This document shows, one piece after another, positions 9,475 to 23,208 of a stretch of 64,000 nucleotides of DNA (position 1 is the first letter of the stretch; each line of letters begins with the position of its first letter). Made by a program: the position numbers and the translations under genes. A model generated the notes under the pieces. That model was not told the DNA's origin, searched no databases, and saw nothing but the letters and a program-made list of their open reading frames with translations. The stretch comes from Enterobacter hormaechei subsp. hoffmannii (GTDB lineage Bacteria; Pseudomonadota; Gammaproteobacteria; Enterobacterales; Enterobacteriaceae): assembly GCF_001729745.1 (NCBI RefSeq), contig NZ_CP017186.1, positions 4,482,963 through 4,546,962 on the forward strand, in the 5' to 3' direction.

Positions 9475-10383
9475 ATGTCGAAAATACTCGCTGCGATAAC
9501 CTTATTGCTAAGCGTCATTTTAACTATTCTGGTTACCATCGCCTGTTCTGCGCCAATCATCGTTGCCGGAATAATTAAGCTCCTGCTGCCCGTCCCTCCG
9601 GTATGGCGTGCAGTGTCTGCTTTTTGTAATTTTATGATGTACTGCTGGTGTGAAGGGCTGGCGATCCTGTTGTATCTGAACCCCTGGTTAAAGTGGGACG
9701 TTCAGGGCCTTGAGAAGCTGAATAAAAAGAACTGGTATCTGCTGATCTGCAATCATCACAGCTGGGCCGACATCGTTGTATTGTGCGTGCTGTTTCGCAA
9801 ACATATTCCGATGAACAAATACTTTCTGAAACAGCAACTGGCATGGGTGCCTTTCATTGGTCTGGCCTGCTGGGCGCTGGATATGCCGTTTATGAAACGC
9901 TATTCACGCAGCTATCTGATTCGTCATCCGGAACGCCGCGGTATGGACGTGGAAACTACGCGCCGTTCTTGCGAGAAGTTTCGCGCGCATCCCACCACCA
10001 TAGTTAATTTCGTCGAAGGTTCGCGCTTTACCGAAGAGAAGCGCCAGCAGACTCGCTCTCCGTATCAGCACCTGTTGCCGCCAAAGGCAGCGGGTATCGC
10101 AATGGCCCTCAACGTGCTGGGTGAGCAGTTTGATAAATTGTTGAACGTAACGCTCTGCTATCCGGAAAACGACAGGACGCCGTTCTACGATATGCTCAGC
10201 GGCAAGCTGACGCGTATCGTAGTCCGCGTTGATCTGTTGCCCATCGATACGGAACTGCACGGTGATTACGTTAACGATAAAAACTTCAAACGTCGTTTCC
10301 AGCTTTGGCTCAATACACTCTGGAAAGAGAAAGACGAACAGATAGCGGAGTTAAAATCTTCATACAAAAACGCCGGTCAATGA
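9475..10383 (+). CDS. yihG: Lysophosphatidic acid acyltransferase family protein YihG
   Basis: 1-acylglycerol-3-phosphate acyltransferase of the PlsC family (phospholipid synthesis, inner membrane). The product has 302 residues from ATG 9475. A hydrophobic N-terminus ([20 protein letters not shown]) is followed by the acyltransferase motif HHSWAD (HX4D) and the EGSR motif (NFVEGSRFT). The frame is open back to 9133 without similarity. E. coli YihG starts 9 residues earlier (MANLLNKFIM); here the aligned codons read [10 protein letters not shown] with ACA instead of ATG, so the later Met is the likely start. Its ribosome site is poor. It converges on dsbA. Confidence 0.92.
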   Translation: MSKILAAITLLLSVILTILVTIACSAPIIVAGIIKLLLPVPPVWRAVSAFCNFMMYCWCEGLAILLYLNPWLKWDVQGLEKLNKKNWYLLICNHHSWADIVVLCVLFRKHIPMNKYFLKQQLAWVPFIGLACWALDMPFMKRYSRSYLIRHPERRGMDVETTRRSCEKFRAHPTTIVNFVEGSRFTEEKRQQTRSPYQHLLPPKAAGIAMALNVLGEQFDKLLNVTLCYPENDRTPFYDMLSGKLTRIVVRVDLLPIDTELHGDYVNDKNFKRRFQLWLNTLWKEKDEQIAELKSSYKNAGQ

Positions 10384-10395
10384 CCGGCGTTTTCT
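10366..10395. terminator. Shared bidirectional terminator of yihG and dsbA
   Basis: AAAACGCCGGTCA and TGACCGGCGTTTT make an almost loop-free palindrome with A/T runs on both ends. The yihG stop codon (10381-10383) lies inside the stem, and the dsbA stop is 10 bp beyond it. Confidence 0.9.
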
Positions 10396-10404
10396 TTATG
10401 TCTG

Positions 10405-11028
10405 TTACTTCATCTCAACCAGGTGTTTCACGGTATCAGCGTACTGTTGTACGAAGATATCCATACTGGTGGTGTCCATACCACGCATATTTACCTGGTA
10501 TTTACCGTTAACATACATCGCCGGCACGCCCTGCAACTGGAAGTCAGCGGCAGCTTTTTCCTGCTGTGCCACGAGAGATTTCACCACAAAACTGTTCCAG
10601 GCAGCGTCGTAGTCTTCACCTTTCACACCGGCATCAACAAACACTTTACGGATATCTGCCGTAGTTTGTACGGTCTGGGTTTTCTGTACGGCTTCAAACA
10701 TAGGCGCGGTGATCTTATCTTCCACACCCAGCGCAATCGCAACCGCCCATGCCTGAGTCAGATCTTTACCCAATGGGCCAAGGAACTCAACGTGGTATTT
10801 CGTCATTTTGGTGCCTTCCGGCAGCTTTTTCTTCACGTTGTCAGAAACATGAAGTACCTGCTCAAACTCGTAGCAGTGCGGGCAGTAGAAGGAGAAGAAC
10901 TCCAGCACCTGAGGCTCGCCAGCTACAGGCTTGTCCAGCGTAATGTACTGCTTGCCGTCGGTAAACTGCGCAGCAGTTGCGCTAAATGCCAGAATCATAC
11001 CAGCCAGCGCCAGCCAAATTTTTTTCAT
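10405..11028 (-). CDS. dsbA: Periplasmic thiol:disulfide oxidoreductase DsbA
   Basis: Donates disulfide bonds to exported proteins and is re-oxidised by DsbB. It has 207 residues with a Sec signal peptide ([19 protein letters not shown], cleavage likely before AQF). The active site CPHC is at 49-52 of the precursor (30-33 of the mature form), and the cis-proline loop is GVPAMYV. The ATG at 11026-11028 has an AGGAGAG site. It lies 27 bp downstream of srkA on the same strand, the known srkA-dsbA operon, which responds to Cpx in E. coli. Confidence 0.97.
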   Translation of the reverse strand: MKKIWLALAGMILAFSATAAQFTDGKQYITLDKPVAGEPQVLEFFSFYCPHCYEFEQVLHVSDNVKKKLPEGTKMTKYHVEFLGPLGKDLTQAWAVAIALGVEDKITAPMFEAVQKTQTVQTTADIRKVFVDAGVKGEDYDAAWNSFVVKSLVAQQEKAAADFQLQGVPAMYVNGKYQVNMRGMDTTSMDIFVQQYADTVKHLVEMK

Positions 11029-11055
11029 GATTAACTCTCTCCTGGGTGTGTCCAA

Positions 11056-12042
11056 TTAATACATCGGCGTTAATTGCAGAGGGGGTTCCTGTAGAACCTT
11101 AACCTGCTCGGTAAATGTGGATATCTGGTTGCGCCAGTAATCCTCCCCGGTAAGCCAGGGGAAATTTCGGGGAAAAGCCGGGTCTTCCCAACGCCTGATT
11201 AACCACGCGAGATAATAAACAAATCGCATCGCACGTAAAGGCTCTATCAGGGCAATTTCGTCTGAATTAAAGGGGCTAAATTCTTCATAAGCTTCAATTA
11301 TGGTCTCAAGCTGCATGCGCTGCTCGGCTTTATCACCGTTGAGCAGCATCCACAGATCCTGCACCGCAGGTCCCATACGAGCGTCATCAAGATCGACAAA
11401 TAGCGGGCCGTCGCGCCAGAGAATATTCCCGGCGTGGCAGTCACCGTGCAGGCGTAGAGCGGTAATATCATCCCGCCAGCAGGCTTTTACAGCATCAATA
11501 AGCTTATCGGTCGCCGTGAGGAAATTATCCTTAAGCGCCTTTGGGATCAGCGCCGATGTTTCGAATATCTCTCGCGGCTCAATAAGATATTCCTGAACAC
11601 CAATCGTCGGTCGGGCAACAAACGATTTTTTACGTCCCGTCTGATGAATGCGCCCCAGATAACGGGCAACCCATTCCATCTGATCGATATTATCTGCCTC
11701 AAACTGTCTTCCGCCCAGGCTCGGAAATACCGCGTAGTAAAAACCCTGATGGGTCAGCAGCGTTTGGTTATTAAATTTGAGCGGTGCCGCAACGGGAACA
11801 TCGTCATCCAGCAGATCGTGGGCAAACTGATGCTCTTCCTGAATTTGTTCTGCGGACCAGCGCTGTGGCCGGTAAAACTTTACGACAAAGCGCTGCCGCT
11901 CTTCGTCCTGAAATTGGTAGACACGGTTTTCGTAGCTGTTTAAAGGGGTTAACCCGGAATCCACCCGAATACCCTGCTCGAACAGCGCATCCATAATGGT
12001 ATCCGGGTGTAGTGTCTGGAAAGTAAAAGCCTGGTCGTTCAT
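11056..12042 (-). CDS. srkA: Stress response Ser/Thr kinase SrkA (RdoA/YihE)
   Basis: Cytoplasmic protein kinase of the choline-kinase-like fold that protects E. coli from stress-induced death and counteracts MazF. It has 328 residues, the same length as in E. coli. Catalytic loop LHGDCHAGNILW and metal-binding FVDLDDA are present, with an N-terminal lobe containing the likely ATP-binding Lys (FVVKFYRPQRW). It is the first gene of the srkA-dsbA pair. Confidence 0.96.
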   Translation of the reverse strand: MNDQAFTFQTLHPDTIMDALFEQGIRVDSGLTPLNSYENRVYQFQDEERQRFVVKFYRPQRWSAEQIQEEHQFAHDLLDDDVPVAAPLKFNNQTLLTHQGFYYAVFPSLGGRQFEADNIDQMEWVARYLGRIHQTGRKKSFVARPTIGVQEYLIEPREIFETSALIPKALKDNFLTATDKLIDAVKACWRDDITALRLHGDCHAGNILWRDGPLFVDLDDARMGPAVQDLWMLLNGDKAEQRMQLETIIEAYEEFSPFNSDEIALIEPLRAMRFVYYLAWLIRRWEDPAFPRNFPWLTGEDYWRNQISTFTEQVKVLQEPPLQLTPMY

Positions 12043-12117
12043 CCGATCATCCGGAAATTATACGAATGATTCAGGATATCATCTTGTGGCGATTTCGGTG
12101 GCTCCGCTTACAAGCTT

Positions 12118-12387
12118 TTACTCTTTAATTACGCCTCGGGCGCGCAGTAATGCGGTTTTAAAATCCTCTTCATAATCTTTCTGAATACCAGGAATAACAG
12201 CATCTTTAGCCGAGTCACGCATTTTGAGGTGGTAGATCAGGATGTCGTCAGAAAGGTCTGCCAGTTCGCCATCAAAACCTGACTCTTTCGCCAGTTTCTG
12301 TAAAAATTGCATCAGATTCAGCTCTGGCTCTTTTTGCCAGGCCGGCTGGAGAAGCTCAATGACTTCATTAAGACGTTTACATTTCAT
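12118..12387 (-). CDS. yihD: YihD, DUF1040 protein of unknown function
   Basis: An 89-residue cytoplasmic protein, nearly identical to E. coli YihD ([20 protein letters not shown] at the start, [10 protein letters not shown] at the end). It is soluble and helical with mixed charge and no known catalytic motif. The ATG has an AGGAGC site just upstream. It is divergent from mobA and 75 bp upstream of srkA, so it may be co-transcribed with srkA-dsbA or on its own. Confidence 0.95.
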   Translation of the reverse strand: MKCKRLNEVIELLQPAWQKEPELNLMQFLQKLAKESGFDGELADLSDDILIYHLKMRDSAKDAVIPGIQKDYEEDFKTALLRARGVIKE

Positions 12388-12455
12388 GGTAGTGCTCCTT
12401 TCATTTAGAGAGACACGTTAGCAGGGTCAATCCCACAATAAAAGAGGCGATATTC

Positions 12456-13040
12456 GTGAATCAATGCCAGGAAATCATCGGGGTCGTTCTTGCCGGAGGC
12501 AGGGCAACACGAATGGGCGGAAAAGATAAAGGTCTTCAGCTCCTGAACAACACCCCCTTATGGCAGCATGTTGCTGATACGCTGGCAAATCAGGTGTCGT
12601 CGATGGCGATCAGCGCTAACCGACATGTTGATATTTATCAGCGCAGTGGGTATCCGGTTTATCAGGATAAGCTTGTGGACTACCCCGGCCCGCTGGCGGG
12701 AATGCTTTCCGTTATGCAGCAGTCGCACGGAGAGTGGTTTCTCTTTTGTTCATGTGATACGCCCTTCATCCCGTCCTGTCTGGTTGAACGTCTGGTGCAG
12801 CGGTGCGAGGGTGCTCCCGTCGTCTGGGTACACGACGGCGAACGCGACCATCCGACGATCGCATTGATTAATCGCTCTTTAATATCTGCGCTGGAAGATT
12901 ACCTGGCCGCAGGAGAGCGACGCGTCATGGTATTTATGCGCCAGTCAGGAGGGCATTCCGTTGATTTCAGCGACATGAAATCGGCGTTTGTGAATGTAAA
13001 CACGACGGAAGATTTGCAGATGATGCAGGAGAAGAAATGA
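12456..13040 (+). CDS. mobA: Molybdenum cofactor guanylyltransferase
   Basis: Transfers GMP from GTP to molybdopterin to form the MGD cofactor. It has 194 residues. The nucleotide-binding N-terminus [17 protein letters not shown] and the [14 protein letters not shown] block are typical of the family. The start is GTG at 12456 with GAGG at 12444-12447. The stop overlaps the mobB start by 4 bp (ATGA), so the two are translationally coupled. Confidence 0.96.
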   Translation: MNQCQEIIGVVLAGGRATRMGGKDKGLQLLNNTPLWQHVADTLANQVSSMAISANRHVDIYQRSGYPVYQDKLVDYPGPLAGMLSVMQQSHGEWFLFCSCDTPFIPSCLVERLVQRCEGAPVVWVHDGERDHPTIALINRSLISALEDYLAAGERRVMVFMRQSGGHSVDFSDMKSAFVNVNTTEDLQMMQEKK

Positions 13041-13540
13041 TACCCGTATTAGCGATCTCTGCCTGGAGCGGCTCCGGGAAGACTACGCTGCTAAAAAAGC
13101 TGATACCTGCACTTTGCGCTAAAGGTATTCGTCCCGGATTGATTAAGCACACGCACCATAACATGGATGTCGATAAGCCGGGGAAAGATAGCTATGAGCT
13201 GCGTAAGGCTGGCGCTGCACAAACGATGGTGGCGAGTAACCAGCGCTGGGCGTTAATGACAGAAACTCCGGATGAAGCACCGCTGGATCTCGCTTATCTT
13301 GTCAGCCGGATGGATCATTCCACGCTGGATCTGGTGCTGGTTGAGGGGTTTAAGCACGAGGCTGTTGCGAAGATCCTGCTGTTCAGAAACGGTGCCGGGC
13401 ATGATGTAAGTGAGTTAACGCTGGATGAACATGTGATTGCTGTGGCCAGTGACGCTGCGTTGACGCTGGAAGTACCGGTTCTGGATTTGAATAATGTGGA
13501 GGGGATTGCAGAGTTTATTTTGGCGTGGTGTGCAGTCTGA
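13037..13540 (+). CDS. mobB: Molybdopterin-guanine dinucleotide biosynthesis adapter MobB
   Basis: GTP-binding P-loop protein that assists MobA. It has 167 residues with Walker [14 protein letters not shown] near the N-terminus and the conserved [20 protein letters not shown] block. It is the second gene of mobAB. Directly after it come a REP element and the terminator of the rRNA operon on the other strand; in E. coli mobB lies beside rrnA. Confidence 0.95.
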   Translation: MIPVLAISAWSGSGKTTLLKKLIPALCAKGIRPGLIKHTHHNMDVDKPGKDSYELRKAGAAQTMVASNQRWALMTETPDEAPLDLAYLVSRMDHSTLDLVLVEGFKHEAVAKILLFRNGAGHDVSELTLDEHVIAVASDAALTLEVPVLDLNNVEGIAEFILAWCAV

Positions 13541-13545
13541 AAGCT

Positions 13546-13573
13546 GCCGGGTGACGGCTTCGCCTGACCCGGC
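13546..13573. repeat. Single REP unit after mobB
   Basis: An imperfect palindrome beginning GCCGGGTGACGGCTTCGCC, 6 bp after the mobB stop. It lies in the convergent gap between mobB and the rRNA operon terminator. Confidence 0.8.
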
Positions 13574-13597
13574 CTATCGTTTTTCGACGTACAAACG

Positions 13598-13626
13598 CAA
13601 AAAGGCCATCCTTGCGGATGGCCTCT
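13598..13626 (-). terminator. rRNA operon terminator
   Basis: On the minus strand GAGGCCATCC / GGATGGCCTTTTT forms a strong GC-rich stem with a T run, just downstream of the 5S gene. It resembles the T1 terminators of E. coli rrn operons. Confidence 0.9.
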
Positions 13627-13637
13627 TCACTTGTTTG

Positions 13638-13757
13638 ATGCCTGGCAGTTCCCTACTCTCACATGGGGAGACCCCACACTACCATCGGCGCTACGGCGTT
13701 TCACTTCTGAGTTCGGCATGGGGTCAGGTGGGACCACCGCGCTAAAGCCGCCAGGCA
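13638..13757 (-). rRNA. rrf: 5S ribosomal RNA
   Basis: 120 nt. The minus strand begins TGCCTGGCGGC and ends GAACTGCCAGGCAT, so the ends pair as in every 5S. The internal sequence matches E. coli 5S except near positions 12-14 (CTTTAGC here). No aspartate or tryptophan tRNA gene follows it, unlike E. coli rrnC. Confidence 0.97.
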
Positions 13758-13826
13758 AATTCTGTTAATCTGTATCAGGCTGAAAATCGTGTCTGTCTCT
13801 CTTCGCCAAAACAGCTTCGGCGTTGT

Positions 13827-16732
<2,906 letters not shown>

Positions 16733-16828
16733 TCACAACCCGAAGATGTTTCACTTCTGATTGCGAAAATTTGAGAGACTCGAACACACATGAGCTGTGT
16801 GTCGTTTCAATTTTCAGCTTGATCCAGA

Positions 16829-16880
16829 TTTTTAAAGAGCAAATATCTCAAACATGACTCGCAAGTCAGTTTTGAGATAT
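16829..16880 (-). promoter_or_regulatory. Spacer antitermination and processing signals between tRNA-Glu and 23S
   Basis: On the minus strand a perfect 10-bp inverted repeat (ATATCTCAAA with TTTGAGATAT, 16843-16852 and 16871-16880) comes first. A boxA-like TGCTCTTTAAAAA (16829-16841) follows, before the 23S leader stem. The boxA would reload the Nus antitermination complex before 23S, and the repeat may mark the tRNA 3' trailer for processing. Confidence 0.65.
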
Positions 16881-16914
16881 GACGGCAGGTGACTTTCACT
16901 CACGAACCAGCAAG

Positions 16915-16990
16915 TGGCGTCCCCTAGGGGATTCGAACCCCTGTTACCGCCGTGAAAGGGCGGTGTCCTGGGCCTCTAGACGAAGGGGAC
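16915..16990 (-). tRNA. gltU: tRNA-Glu (anticodon TTC) in the 16S-23S spacer
   Basis: 76 nt including the encoded CCA. The minus strand reads GTCCCCTTCGTCTAGAGGCC at the 5' end, the anticodon loop contains CCCTTTCAC, the T arm reads GGGGTTCGAATCCCC, and the end is GGGGACGCCA. A Glu tRNA in the spacer marks the rrnB/C/E/G type rather than the Ile-Ala type. The symbol follows the rrnC copy because yieP lies upstream. Confidence 0.97.
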
Positions 16991-17074
16991 GTACAGTCTC
17001 AATCGCAAGACGCCTTGCTATTTACTTTTCATCAGACAATCTGTGTGAGCACTGCAAAGGCAGGTTCTTTAAGG

Positions 17075-18616
<1,542 letters not shown>

Positions 18617-18751
18617 AAAAGTTTGATGCTCAATGAATTAAACTTCGTAATGAATTACGTGTTCACTCGTTGAGACTTGGTATTCATTTAGTGTCCGAGG
18701 ACATTAAGAATCCATGTCACTTTGAGTGCCCACACAGATTGTCTGATAAAT

Positions 18752-18763
18752 TGTTAAAGAGCA
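18752..18763 (-). promoter_or_regulatory. rrn leader boxA antitermination site
   Basis: The minus strand carries TGCTCTTTAACA, identical to the E. coli rrn boxA, followed by the conserved AATTTATCAGACAATCTGTG leader. It recruits the NusB/NusE complex so that RNA polymerase resists Rho in the untranslated operon. Confidence 0.93.
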
Positions 18764-18798
18764 GTGCCGCTACGTTTTCGCTGCGGCGCGGGGTGTGC

Positions 18799-18826
18799 AT
18801 ATTACGCTTTCCCGCTTCAGAGTCAA
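18799..18826 (-). promoter_or_regulatory. rRNA operon promoter P2
   Basis: -35 TTGACT (18821-18826), 16-bp spacer, -10 TAATAT (18799-18804) on the minus strand, downstream of P1. A GC-rich discriminator (GCGCC) follows, as expected for ppGpp control. Confidence 0.88.
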
Positions 18827-18894
18827 GCGTTTATTTTGCTTTTCTCTGCTGACCCGGCGGCTTGCGTGCCGTTGTTCCGTGTCAGTGGAGGCGC

Positions 18895-18922
18895 ATTATA
18901 GGGAGTTCTTCTGAAGTGACAA
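18895..18922 (-). promoter_or_regulatory. rRNA operon promoter P1 with upstream AT-rich region
   Basis: -35 TTGTCA (18917-18922), 16-bp spacer, -10 TATAAT (18895-18900), then the discriminator GCGCCTCC. The 455-bp gap 18617-19071 holds the leader, P2 and P1. The A/T-rich block upstream (about 18925-18990) probably provides UP-element and Fis contacts. The region ends at the divergent yieP gene. Confidence 0.92.
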
Positions 18923-19071
18923 GAGGTAATTTAAAAAAAGTTTCTGACCGTGTTTTTTTTCACCAAAAGCGATGAGATCAAGCTACAAATTGTTCTAATT
19001 GATGTATCTGCAACCACAATCACACCTGAGATGGCATAATTAGCCGCATCAATATTTAAGGAATAAAAGCG

Positions 19072-19779
19072 ATGCCATTAAGCGCACAACAGCTGGCAGC
19101 TCAAAAAAACCTGTCCTATGTGCTGGCAGAAAAGCTGGCTCAGCTGATCTTAGCGGGTAAATATGCCCCAGGTAGCATCCTGCCCAGCGAGATGGAGCTG
19201 GGGGATCAGTTTGGTGTAAGCCGTACCGCCGTTCGCGAAGCGGTAAAAACATTAACGGCGAAAGGGATGGTGCTTCCACGCCCGCGCATTGGCACCCGCG
19301 TTATGCCTCAGGGGAACTGGAACTTTCTCGATCAGGAGTTACTCACCTGGTGGATGACCGAAGATAACTTTAATCAGGTCGTCGATCACTTTCTGGTCAT
19401 GCGCAGCAGTCTTGAGCCTCAGGCCTGTCTGCTTGCCGCCACGCTCGGCACAGCAGAGCAAAAAGCGCAGCTCAATACTTTTATGGAAGAGATGGTGGAT
19501 CTGAAAAAGCATTTTAACCGCGAGCGCTGGATAGAGGTCGATATGGCCTGGCATGAACATATCTATAATATGAGCGGAAATCCTTTCCTGACCTCCTTTG
19601 CTTCTTTATTCCATTCTGTGTACCACATTTACTTTGCCTCTATCACACAGGATGAGGCGGTGAAGCTGGATCTGCATCAGGCGATAGTCGATGCCATTCA
19701 GGAAAGCGACGGGCAGCGAGCCCTGAGTGCGTGCCAGGCGTTGCTGGCCGCGCCAACCCACCAGCAGGTAAATAAATGA
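19072..19779 (+). CDS. yieP: GntR/FadR-family transcriptional regulator YieP
   Basis: It has 235 residues: an N-terminal winged HTH ([28 protein letters not shown], about 35-70) and a C-terminal helical FCD ligand/metal-binding domain (His residues in [19 protein letters not shown] and [10 protein letters not shown]). It matches E. coli YieP along its length. The stop overlaps the hsrA start by 4 bp, so it may regulate its partner transporter. It is the upstream neighbour of rrnC in E. coli and here also lies beside the rRNA promoter. Confidence 0.94.
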   Translation: MPLSAQQLAAQKNLSYVLAEKLAQLILAGKYAPGSILPSEMELGDQFGVSRTAVREAVKTLTAKGMVLPRPRIGTRVMPQGNWNFLDQELLTWWMTEDNFNQVVDHFLVMRSSLEPQACLLAATLGTAEQKAQLNTFMEEMVDLKKHFNRERWIEVDMAWHEHIYNMSGNPFLTSFASLFHSVYHIYFASITQDEAVKLDLHQAIVDAIQESDGQRALSACQALLAAPTHQQVNK

Positions 19780-21209
19780 CAGAGAAAAAAGCACGCAGTA
19801 TGGCCGGATTGCCGTGGATTGCAGCCATGGCGTTCTTTATGCAGGCACTGGATGCCACTATCCTCAATACCGCCCTTCCCGCAATAGCCCAAAGCCTTAA
19901 CCGCTCCCCACTGGCGATGCAATCCGCCATTATCAGTTATACCCTGACGGTGGCGATGCTCATTCCGGTCAGCGGCTGGCTGGCCGATCGTTTCGGCACG
20001 CGCAAAGTGTTTATGCTGGCGGTGACGCTGTTCACCCTCGGTTCTCTGGCTTGCGCCCTTTCTACCTCTCTGACGGAACTGGTTATCTTCCGCGTTCTAC
20101 AGGGGATAGGCGGCGCGATGATGATGCCCGTCGCGCGTCTGGCGTTATTGCGCGCCTATCCGCGCAGCGAACTGCTCCCGGTGCTCAACTTTGTGACTAT
20201 GCCGGGGCTGGTCGGCCCGATACTTGGCCCGGTTCTCGGCGGCGTACTGGTGACCTGGGCAAGCTGGCACTGGATCTTCCTGATTAATATTCCGATTGGT
20301 GTGGCAGGGCTAATCTATGCCCGCAAATATATGCCGAACTTCACCACACCACGACGCAGCTTCGATATGGGCGGCTTCTTCCTGTTTGGCCTGAGCCTGG
20401 TCCTGTTCTCCAGCGGGATGGAGCTGTTTGGCGAGAAAATCGTAGCGACGTGGCTGGCGCTGGCCATCATTCTTAGCGGTATTCTGCTGTTCCTTCTATA
20501 TATCCGTCATGCGCGTCGCCATCCGACACCGCTTATCTCTTTATCTCTGTTTAACACCCGAACGTTTTCCGTCGGGATCGCGGGCAATATTGCCTCGCGT
20601 CTGGGCACGGGCTGCGTACCGTTCCTGATGCCGCTGATGCTCCAGGTCGGTTTCGGCTATCCGGCCCTGATTGCTGGCTGCATGATGGCCCCCACAGCGA
20701 TGGGCTCAATTCTGGCAAAATCGACGGTCACGCAGGTGCTGCGCTGGTTTGGCTATCGTAAGACGCTGGTTGGCGTGACGATCTTTATTGGATTGATGAT
20801 TGCGCAGTTCTCCCTGCAATCTGCGGCATTACCCATCTGGATGCTGATCCTGCCGCTGTTTGTGCTGGGCATGGCCATGTCGACGCAGTTTACGTCGATG
20901 AACACCATCACCCTTGGGGACCTCACCGACGAGAATGCCAGCAGCGGCAACAGCGTACTGGCGGTCACTCAACAGCTGTCGATCAGCCTCGGGGTTGCCG
21001 TGAGCGCGGCGGTACTGCGGTTTTATGAAGGGTTTGACGGTACAAATACCGTTGAGCAGTTCCACTATACCTTTATCACCATGGGCGCGCTTACCGTGGT
21101 ATCGGCGGTGGTCTTTATGTTGTTAAAACCAAAAGACGGCCGGAACCTGATTAAAGAGCGTCATAAAGATAAGGCTAAACCGAACCGCGTTCCATCAGAA
21201 CAGGAGTAA
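19776..21209 (+). CDS. hsrA: MFS drug/homocysteine-type efflux transporter HsrA (YieO)
   Basis: Inner-membrane antiporter of the DHA2 family with 14 expected membrane segments. It has 477 residues. The loop motif [13 protein letters not shown] (about 64-76) and the antiporter motif C region ([12 protein letters not shown]) are present. E. coli HsrA overexpression has been tied to homocysteine/biofilm phenotypes; the natural substrate is not certain. It is coupled to yieP by ATGA overlap. The last 35 bp overlap the end of the convergent rbsR gene. Confidence 0.94.
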   Translation: MTEKKARSMAGLPWIAAMAFFMQALDATILNTALPAIAQSLNRSPLAMQSAIISYTLTVAMLIPVSGWLADRFGTRKVFMLAVTLFTLGSLACALSTSLTELVIFRVLQGIGGAMMMPVARLALLRAYPRSELLPVLNFVTMPGLVGPILGPVLGGVLVTWASWHWIFLINIPIGVAGLIYARKYMPNFTTPRRSFDMGGFFLFGLSLVLFSSGMELFGEKIVATWLALAIILSGILLFLLYIRHARRHPTPLISLSLFNTRTFSVGIAGNIASRLGTGCVPFLMPLMLQVGFGYPALIAGCMMAPTAMGSILAKSTVTQVLRWFGYRKTLVGVTIFIGLMIAQFSLQSAALPIWMLILPLFVLGMAMSTQFTSMNTITLGDLTDENASSGNSVLAVTQQLSISLGVAVSAAVLRFYEGFDGTNTVEQFHYTFITMGALTVVSAVVFMLLKPKDGRNLIKERHKDKAKPNRVPSEQE

Positions 21210-22167
21210 GCTGCAAACGTTGCTGTTGCAGCGTGGGCTGAGCCATGCGGTGGATCAACACATCAATGGCCAGCTCACCCAGTTCATCTTTCGGCTGATG
21301 GATGGTAGTTAGCGGCGGCGTCATGTAGCGCGCCAGTTCGATATCATCGTAACCGACGATCGCCATGTCGTCCGGAACACGTAATCCCGCCTGATACAGC
21401 GCCTGATAAGCTCCGAATGCCATCGCATCGTTACCGATAAACACCGCCTGCGGACGCGGCTCTTGCGCCAGCAGTTTCTGCATTGCTTCAAATCCACCGT
21501 TAAATTCGAAATCGCCGGTGATGCGATAGCCATCAGGAATGGCAAGCCCCGCCCGTTCCATGGCCGAAAGATAGCCTTCCAGACGCAAGCGCGCCGGGGT
21601 TTTATCCAGCGGGCCGGTAATACAGGCAATGCGGGTATAACCTTTATCGATCAGATGCTGAGTCGCCATATCGCCGCCCAGCAGCGAGTTATCCTGGATC
21701 AGATCGCTGGTGCCGTCGAACGGCGCCCAGTCCATCATGACCGTAGGAATAGAAGGGTAGCGCTGAATGATCTCTTTCGAGGGTTGATGCGTTTCGGTAC
21801 AGAGCAGCAGCAGCCCGTCGACGCGTTTTTGCATCAGCGTCTCCAGGTTTCGGTTCATGCGCTGCTCATCGCCTTCGGTATTGCACAGCACCAGGCTGTA
21901 GCCGCGCTCGAAGCAGCTGCGCTCCACGCCGCGCACCAGTTCAGAATAAAAAGGGTTGGTACTGGCGGTGATCAGCATGCCGATGGTGCGCGTCTGGTTA
22001 AGCTTCAGGCTGCGGGCCAGCGCAGACGGCGCATAGTTGAGTTCTTTAATTGCAGCGTCAACTTTCTCCCGAATCGCCTCGCTGACGAAGCGATCCTTAT
22101 TGATAACGTGGGAGACAGTCGAGGTAGAAACGCCCGCCATACGGGCGACATCTTTCATTGTGGCCAA
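21175..22167 (-). CDS. rbsR: Ribose operon repressor RbsR
   Basis: LacI-family repressor that releases its operator when D-ribose binds. It has 330 residues: N-terminal HTH ([20 protein letters not shown]), hinge helix with [10 protein letters not shown], then a periplasmic-binding-protein-like ligand domain. It starts 3 bp after rbsK and is the last gene of the operon. Its expected operators are the two palindromes upstream of rbsD. The 3' end overlaps hsrA by 35 bp. Confidence 0.96.
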   Translation of the reverse strand: MATMKDVARMAGVSTSTVSHVINKDRFVSEAIREKVDAAIKELNYAPSALARSLKLNQTRTIGMLITASTNPFYSELVRGVERSCFERGYSLVLCNTEGDEQRMNRNLETLMQKRVDGLLLLCTETHQPSKEIIQRYPSIPTVMMDWAPFDGTSDLIQDNSLLGGDMATQHLIDKGYTRIACITGPLDKTPARLRLEGYLSAMERAGLAIPDGYRITGDFEFNGGFEAMQKLLAQEPRPQAVFIGNDAMAFGAYQALYQAGLRVPDDMAIVGYDDIELARYMTPPLTTIHQPKDELGELAIDVLIHRMAQPTLQQQRLQLTPVLMERGSV

Positions 22168-22170
22168 GCG

Positions 22171-23100
22171 TTACCCCTGCTGACTTAAGAATTCATCAAT
22201 CTCTTTACGCCATGGAACAGAAGGCTGAGCGCCTTTACGCGTCACCGCAATCGCGGCGGCGGCATGCGCGAAGCGAATCGCGTCATCCATTGCTTTTCCT
22301 TCCAGCAGCGCCGTTACCAGCGCACCGTTGAAGGTGTCACCTGCGGCGATGGTATCAATGGCTTTGACCTTAAAGCCCGGTACGCGACGGCCTTCGCCAT
22401 TGACGCTAGCCCACACCCCACGGCTGCCGAGGGTGATGATCACGGTGCCGATGCCTTTATCATGCAGCGCAAGCGCGGCACGCGCGGCATCGTCATCATT
22501 TTCGACACGGATACCCGTCAGCTTTTCCGCTTCGGTTTCGTTCGGGGTGATGATATCCACCAGCGCCAGCAGCTCGTCTGATAATACACGGGCAGGCGCC
22601 GGGTTAAGTACGACAGACGTATGATTTTCATGCGCAATTTTCGCAGCGGCCAGCACGCTTTCAACCGGTGACTCTAGCTGCATCAGCAGAGCTTCCGCTC
22701 CGGCGATGATCCCACGCTGCGCTTCGACGCGTTCAGTCGTTAACGCGGCATTAGCCCCCGCATGAATACCGATGACATTCTCACCTTCCGCATTGACGAA
22801 AATCAGCGCCACGCCGGTAGATTCCCCTGCAACCACGCTGACGGGTGCGATGTCGATGTTGTCGCTTGCCAGCTGTTTGCGTACGCGCTCGCCGGTATCG
22901 TCATCACCCGTACAGGCGATAAACGCGATATTTGCCCCGCTGCGTCCGGCGGCAACTGCCTGGTTTGCGCCCTTACCGCCGAACGCCACCTGATACTGAT
23001 TACCGGTGACGGTTTCGCCCGGAGTGGGGAACGTTTCAAGGTTAAGAATGTGATCGGCATTGATACTGCCAAGGACGACGAGGTTGCCTGCGGTTTTCAT
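22171..23100 (-). CDS. rbsK: Ribokinase
   Basis: Phosphorylates D-ribose to ribose 5-phosphate with ATP. It has 309 residues, PfkB family. The N-terminal sugar-binding motif FGGKGANQAVAAGRSGANIA and the signature DTIAAGDTFNGAL with the catalytic Asp are present. The start is ATG 23098-23100, giving MKTAGNLVVLGSINADH as in E. coli; the frame extends 19 codons further upstream through the intergenic hairpin without similarity. It lies between rbsB and rbsR. Confidence 0.96.
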   Translation of the reverse strand: MKTAGNLVVLGSINADHILNLETFPTPGETVTGNQYQVAFGGKGANQAVAAGRSGANIAFIACTGDDDTGERVRKQLASDNIDIAPVSVVAGESTGVALIFVNAEGENVIGIHAGANAALTTERVEAQRGIIAGAEALLMQLESPVESVLAAAKIAHENHTSVVLNPAPARVLSDELLALVDIITPNETEAEKLTGIRVENDDDAARAALALHDKGIGTVIITLGSRGVWASVNGEGRRVPGFKVKAIDTIAAGDTFNGALVTALLEGKAMDDAIRFAHAAAAIAVTRKGAQPSVPWRKEIDEFLSQQG

Positions 23101-23123
23101 GTATTGAGGTGTCCATCTGAGAG

Positions 23124-23147
23124 CGCCACCGGTATTACCCGGTGGCG
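23124..23147 (-). repeat. Intercistronic hairpin between rbsB and rbsK
   Basis: CGCCACCGG (23124-23132) pairs perfectly with CCGGTGGCG (23139-23147) around a 6-nt loop. There is no T run, so it is more likely an RNA-stability barrier that protects the rbsB part of the transcript than a terminator. That would help make more binding protein than kinase. Confidence 0.7.
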
Positions 23148-23208
23148 TATGCCACACTTTTCTTTTATTTGGTGTCCCTCAGGCAGCCAGCGACTGCCTG
23201 AATCGCCT

